This document shows positions 5,526 through 7,674 of a stretch of DNA of 7,674 nucleotides, in pieces (position 1 is the stretch's first letter; each line of letters begins with the position of its first letter). The position numbers and the translations under genes are program-made. The DNA comes from an uncultured Collinsella sp. (GTDB lineage Bacteria > Actinomycetota > Coriobacteriia > Coriobacteriales > Coriobacteriaceae): NCBI GenBank assembly GCA_900758845.1, contig CAAESW010000067.1:1-7674 (forward strand), in the 5' to 3' direction. Under the pieces are notes generated by a model. The model was not told the origin of the DNA and ran no database searches. It saw only the letters and a list, made by a program, of their open reading frames with translations.

Positions 5526-6635
5526 TTAGACCGGCTTAAGCCCAAAACACGCCCGCAGCGTGTTAAATAGCGCCTCTTGCTTCTTTCTGCGAGCGTCAAC
5601 ACGGTTGCGATATCGCTTACTCATGCGCTGGTGGATGCGCCATGCGAGCGCTTCCATCGCTTCCATGTCGCAGAGCATTTCGTTGTTGACCGTCGCGACC
5701 TCGATTCCCATAGTAATCAAGCCCGTGTTGCGTTTTTCATCATGGATACGTCCCCTCCGGGAGGAATGGCCCAGCTCACCGTTGTATTCCAGGTCAAACT
5801 GGGCTGCTTCCTGATACGCATCGCAAACTGCATGCGGCATCCCCGAGATTGCCCGCGCGCGGTCATCGAACTCGATCTTGTAGTCGGTCTTAAAGGGACC
5901 GCAGGCAAATCCGCCATAGGAAAACGGAAGCGAAAACAGAGAGAGCGTGATGCACTCCATGGGCGAGCGCAGGTTTTCCGAAAGATAGGGGCACAGACGT
6001 CGCAGCTGCTTGGCCGCGTTCCCCTTGCATGCCGCGAGGTAATCTACCAGGCGATCGGGTGTCAGCACGGACTCGACCTCAAAGTAACCGACATCTGGCG
6101 GCTGGTCTTTGTCCTTTGCCAATTTGTTCACGACAGGCGAGGTGTAGGGAGGCAGATACTTCCCGCGGTCACTCAGTGAAATCTTAGAGCACAGCTCCTG
6201 GGCCAGGGCAAATGCCTGGATGCAGCCGACCTCGCGCGCGACGGCTACGCAAAGGGCCTCGGAAGATAGACTGTACACCCCCGGTTCCACCTCTAGAATC
6301 GAGCCGGCGGGCAACTCGGAGCACACGGACCAGCTCACGCCAAGAATACGGCGGCGCTGCGCTGCAGACCCTACCAGCAAGCACAAATCCTCTTGCGCCT
6401 CGCCGCTTGCGGCCCCAATCCGCACCAAATCGGGAAGATAGATGTCCTCGGTCGAGGGCGACGATGTGCGCAGCACACGGCGCTCTTCATCAGGATTAAG
6501 GTCCTTCCAGCTTATGTAGCCCATCTGCCGGCGCTCGGCGCGCATCACGCGTAGCGCCGAGGCGCCAGTTAGGATTACGGAAGCCGCTAGCTGCTCTTTT
6601 GTCGGTTTGTTGCACCACCTGATTGTTACCGCCAC
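5526..6635 (-). CDS. DUF559-like protein with possible PD-(D/E)XK nuclease fold
   Basis: A ~369-residue protein resembling a family of Coriobacteriia hypothetical proteins whose C-terminal half looks like DUF559 / Vsr-type endonucleases. Visible in order (numbered from the chosen start): an N-terminal region with LTGASALRVMRAERR near 22-36; a middle segment with PGVYSLS near 118-124, as seen in AbiEi-type antitoxin relatives; SPMECITLSLFSLPFSYGG at 224-242; and then FDLEYNGELGHSS at 280-292, HDEKRN at 298-303 and IEVATV at 311-316. This order matches the DUF559 core (acidic strand, G-E/D-x-H, D-x-x-R, beta strand). Its relatives usually read EYD where this one has EYN. The C-terminus is very basic. 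I place the start at GTG 6633-6635 (AGGGG 8 nt upstream); a TTG at 6651-6653 is also possible. The Shine-Dalgarno overlaps the comF stop, so translation is probably coupled. Nuclease activity and any defence role are inference. Confidence 0.82.
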   Translation of the reverse strand: MAVTIRWCNKPTKEQLAASVILTGASALRVMRAERRQMGYISWKDLNPDEERRVLRTSSPSTEDIYLPDLVRIGAASGEAQEDLCLLVGSAAQRRRILGVSWSVCSELPAGSILEVEPGVYSLSSEALCVAVAREVGCIQAFALAQELCSKISLSDRGKYLPPYTSPVVNKLAKDKDQPPDVGYFEVESVLTPDRLVDYLAACKGNAAKQLRRLCPYLSENLRSPMECITLSLFSLPFSYGGFACGPFKTDYKIEFDDRARAISGMPHAVCDAYQEAAQFDLEYNGELGHSSRRGRIHDEKRNTGLITMGIEVATVNNEMLCDMEAMEALAWRIHQRMSKRYRNRVDARRKKQEALFNTLRACFGLKPV

Positions 6636-6646
6636 ATGAATCACCC

Positions 6647-7453
6647 CTACCAAACGCGTGCGATAGCGAGGCCATCAACGGCCGCGGCACCGGCGCGCTT
6701 GAGTTCCGCCGAAGCCGCTGCCATCGTCGCACCCGTGGTGATAACGTCGTCGATAAGCAGCAGGCGCTTGCCCCGCACATCCTCAACCGTCTCGTACATG
6801 CCTTGGGCACGCTCGCGGCGCTCCTCACGACCGAGTTCACGCTGGTCGCCATGCCCGTACTTGACGAGAGCATCGAGCAGGGGAACACCCGACAGCTCGC
6901 AAAATGGGCGCGCAATAGCCTCCATATGATCAAAACCACGCCGCCGAAACGCTGCCGCCGTCGCAGGCACAAACACCACCGCATCCGCGCCGGACAGCAC
7001 ACCTCCATAGCGATCGGGCGCTACGACCTGGGCATGCAGGGCGGTGTCGTAGACCAGCTCCGCCAGATACGGAGCCAGACGTCGCTCGCCCGCGTCCTTG
7101 TACGCTTTAATGATGCGCGGCAGTGGATGCGCATAGACAGCGCACGCCAGGCAGCGGTCGAGTGCCTCCGCCATTGCCGAGGACGTGCCCTCGACCGAAC
7201 ACTCAGTGCACAGCAAATCCCCAAACGGGGCGCCGCATCGGGTGCAGCTATGACGTGGGTCGATGAGCGTGAGCGCGGTCAGGCAGTCTTGGCAAATAAG
7301 CGCACCGGCGCGCTCGCAGCCGGCACATCGTGTTGGCGACAATGCCTCGAGCGCCTCGCGTGCCACCCACTCGGCAAACGGTAGCAATTCGTCCGCAAAC
7401 GGTAGGGCGCCGGCGCCCTGCAGACGGCTCAATATGTTCAGATGGCTCTTCAA
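6647..7453 (-). CDS. comF: ComF family phosphoribosyltransferase-like competence protein
   Basis: A 268-residue ComF-family protein (ComFC/GntX type), linked to DNA uptake in transformable bacteria and built on a type-I phosphoribosyltransferase fold. An N-terminal zinc-finger region has paired cysteines at 43/46, 54/57, 70/73 and 82/85, plus a further CLAC at 101/104. Then come the PRTase elements: FVPATAAAFRRRGFDH at 171-186 (family form P-x-x-x-x-R-x-x-x-R-G-F-N/D) and the PRPP loop LLLIDDVITTGATM at 231-244. All key motifs are present. The start is the TTG at 7451-7453, because a near-perfect Shine-Dalgarno GGGAGGG lies 7 nt upstream. No ATG occurs before the zinc region, and a GTG at codon 31 lacks a good SD. 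The N-terminus is then ~30 residues longer than typical. The SD is inside a hairpin (see separate entry). The gene is followed with overlap by the DUF559-like gene. Confidence 0.94.
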   Translation of the reverse strand: MKSHLNILSRLQGAGALPFADELLPFAEWVAREALEALSPTRCAGCERAGALICQDCLTALTLIDPRHSCTRCGAPFGDLLCTECSVEGTSSAMAEALDRCLACAVYAHPLPRIIKAYKDAGERRLAPYLAELVYDTALHAQVVAPDRYGGVLSGADAVVFVPATAAAFRRRGFDHMEAIARPFCELSGVPLLDALVKYGHGDQRELGREERRERAQGMYETVEDVRGKRLLLIDDVITTGATMAAASAELKRAGAAAVDGLAIARVW

Positions 7454-7456
7454 GAC

Positions 7457-7492
7457 ACAACCCTCCCTACGTTCGGTCGCAGGGAGGGTTGT
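7457..7492 (-). promoter_or_regulatory. hairpin that encloses the comF Shine-Dalgarno sequence
   Basis: Perfect 12-bp arms, ACAACCCTCCCT (7457-7468) and AGGGAGGGTTGT (7481-7492), around a 12-base loop. In minus-strand RNA the 3' arm contains the comF Shine-Dalgarno (GGGAGGG, 7461-7467), so folding would block initiation at the TTG start. Neither strand shows a T-run next to the stem, so it is not a standard intrinsic terminator, though a weak terminator of the upstream gene cannot be excluded. Confidence 0.7.
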
Positions 7493-7510
7493 TGATTCGG
7501 CGCTATGATA

Positions 7511-7527
7511 CCCCGATGCGCTCGGGG
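7511..7527. other. short 6-bp hairpin between the upstream gene and comF
   Basis: Arms CCCCGA (7511-7516) and TCGGGG (7522-7527) around a 5-base loop. On the minus strand it is followed by TATCAT, which resembles a -10 box, but I see no matching -35. It may be part of a weak transcript end for the upstream gene or of the comF promoter region. Confidence 0.35.
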
Positions 7528-7555
7528 CAAGGCGGGCTAAATCCGCTCGCGGGCG

Positions 7556-7674
7556 TTATTCGCCGGCGGGCGGTTGTGGTGCGGACGAAGACGGGGTCGG
7601 GCCCTCGCCACCATCCTGGCGCGGCTTGCGGGAACGGCGACGGCGACGGCGCTTTTGACCCTGGTCGGCCGAGC
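7556..7674 (-). CDS. C-terminal end of an unidentified protein with poly-arginine tail
   Basis: Thirty-eight codons ending in TAA (7556-7558), and cut by the right edge. The visible sequence contains QKRRRRRRSRKPRQ followed by a Gly/Ser/Pro-rich end (PTPSSSAPQPPAGE). Such basic, disordered tails are common at the C-termini of actinobacterial RNA-binding proteins such as DEAD-box helicases and RNases, where they aid RNA contact. Nothing in the visible part identifies the main domain. The CDS call rests on the open frame, the stop and the protein-like composition. It ends about 100 bp before comF. Confidence 0.6.
   Translation of the reverse strand, partial: SADQGQKRRRRRRSRKPRQDGGEGPTPSSSAPQPPAGE

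Noticed and set aside
5526..6179. Plus-strand open frames opposite the DUF559-like gene
   Set aside because: The minus frame has family-like motifs and a Shine-Dalgarno linked to comF; the plus frames show neither.

Overview
The window looks like a high-GC Gram-positive chromosome. The protein sequences (long-form HPF, ComF, a DegV-family protein, and a DUF559-like protein of a kind common in Coriobacteriia) suggest a Coriobacteriia gut bacterium, most likely Collinsella or a close relative. This assignment rests on family resemblance by eye, not on a search. Every gene I can support is on the minus strand, so transcription runs from high to low coordinates.

Layout in transcription order. 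(1) The C-terminal end of an unidentified protein with a poly-arginine tail, 7556-7674. (2) comF, 6647-7453, read from a TTG start whose Shine-Dalgarno sequence is buried in a 12-bp hairpin. (3) A DUF559-like / possible PD-(D/E)XK protein, 5526-6635, whose start is fused to the comF stop. (4) A 350-400 bp non-coding, partly AT-rich island holding a large imperfect inverted repeat, 5271-5493, made of two convergent copies of one ~50-bp unit. (5) A TATAAT promoter at 5124-5152 and a ~325-nt leader. (6) A solute-binding lipoprotein with no permease nearby, 3767-4792, closed by a strong terminator at 3667-3700. (7) A ~217-bp gap, then hpf, 2865-3449, followed by two hairpins, the second an intrinsic terminator. 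(8) A DegV-family lipid-binding protein, 1832-2785. (9) A tight cluster of three genes: an NAD(P)-dependent beta-hydroxyacid dehydrogenase with a 53-residue His/Cys-rich tail (654-1733), a small membrane protein (220-648) and the start of a HEAT-repeat-like protein (1-204).

How the genes fit together. comF and hpf are near neighbours in many Gram-positives (competence-linked ComF and ribosome hibernation factor). Here they are separated by the DUF559-like gene, the inverted-repeat island and the orphan lipoprotein, so 3767-6635 looks like accessory material placed between them. The dehydrogenase, membrane protein and HEAT-like gene are spaced 5 and 15 bp apart and are probably one transcript, perhaps with the DegV gene.

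The least ordinary features are the metal-binding-type tail on the dehydrogenase, the large inverted repeat with matching short ORFs in its two arms, the hairpin-sequestered comF start, and the DUF559-like protein joined to comF. I did not find a CRISPR array, rRNA, tRNA, transposase or phage gene.
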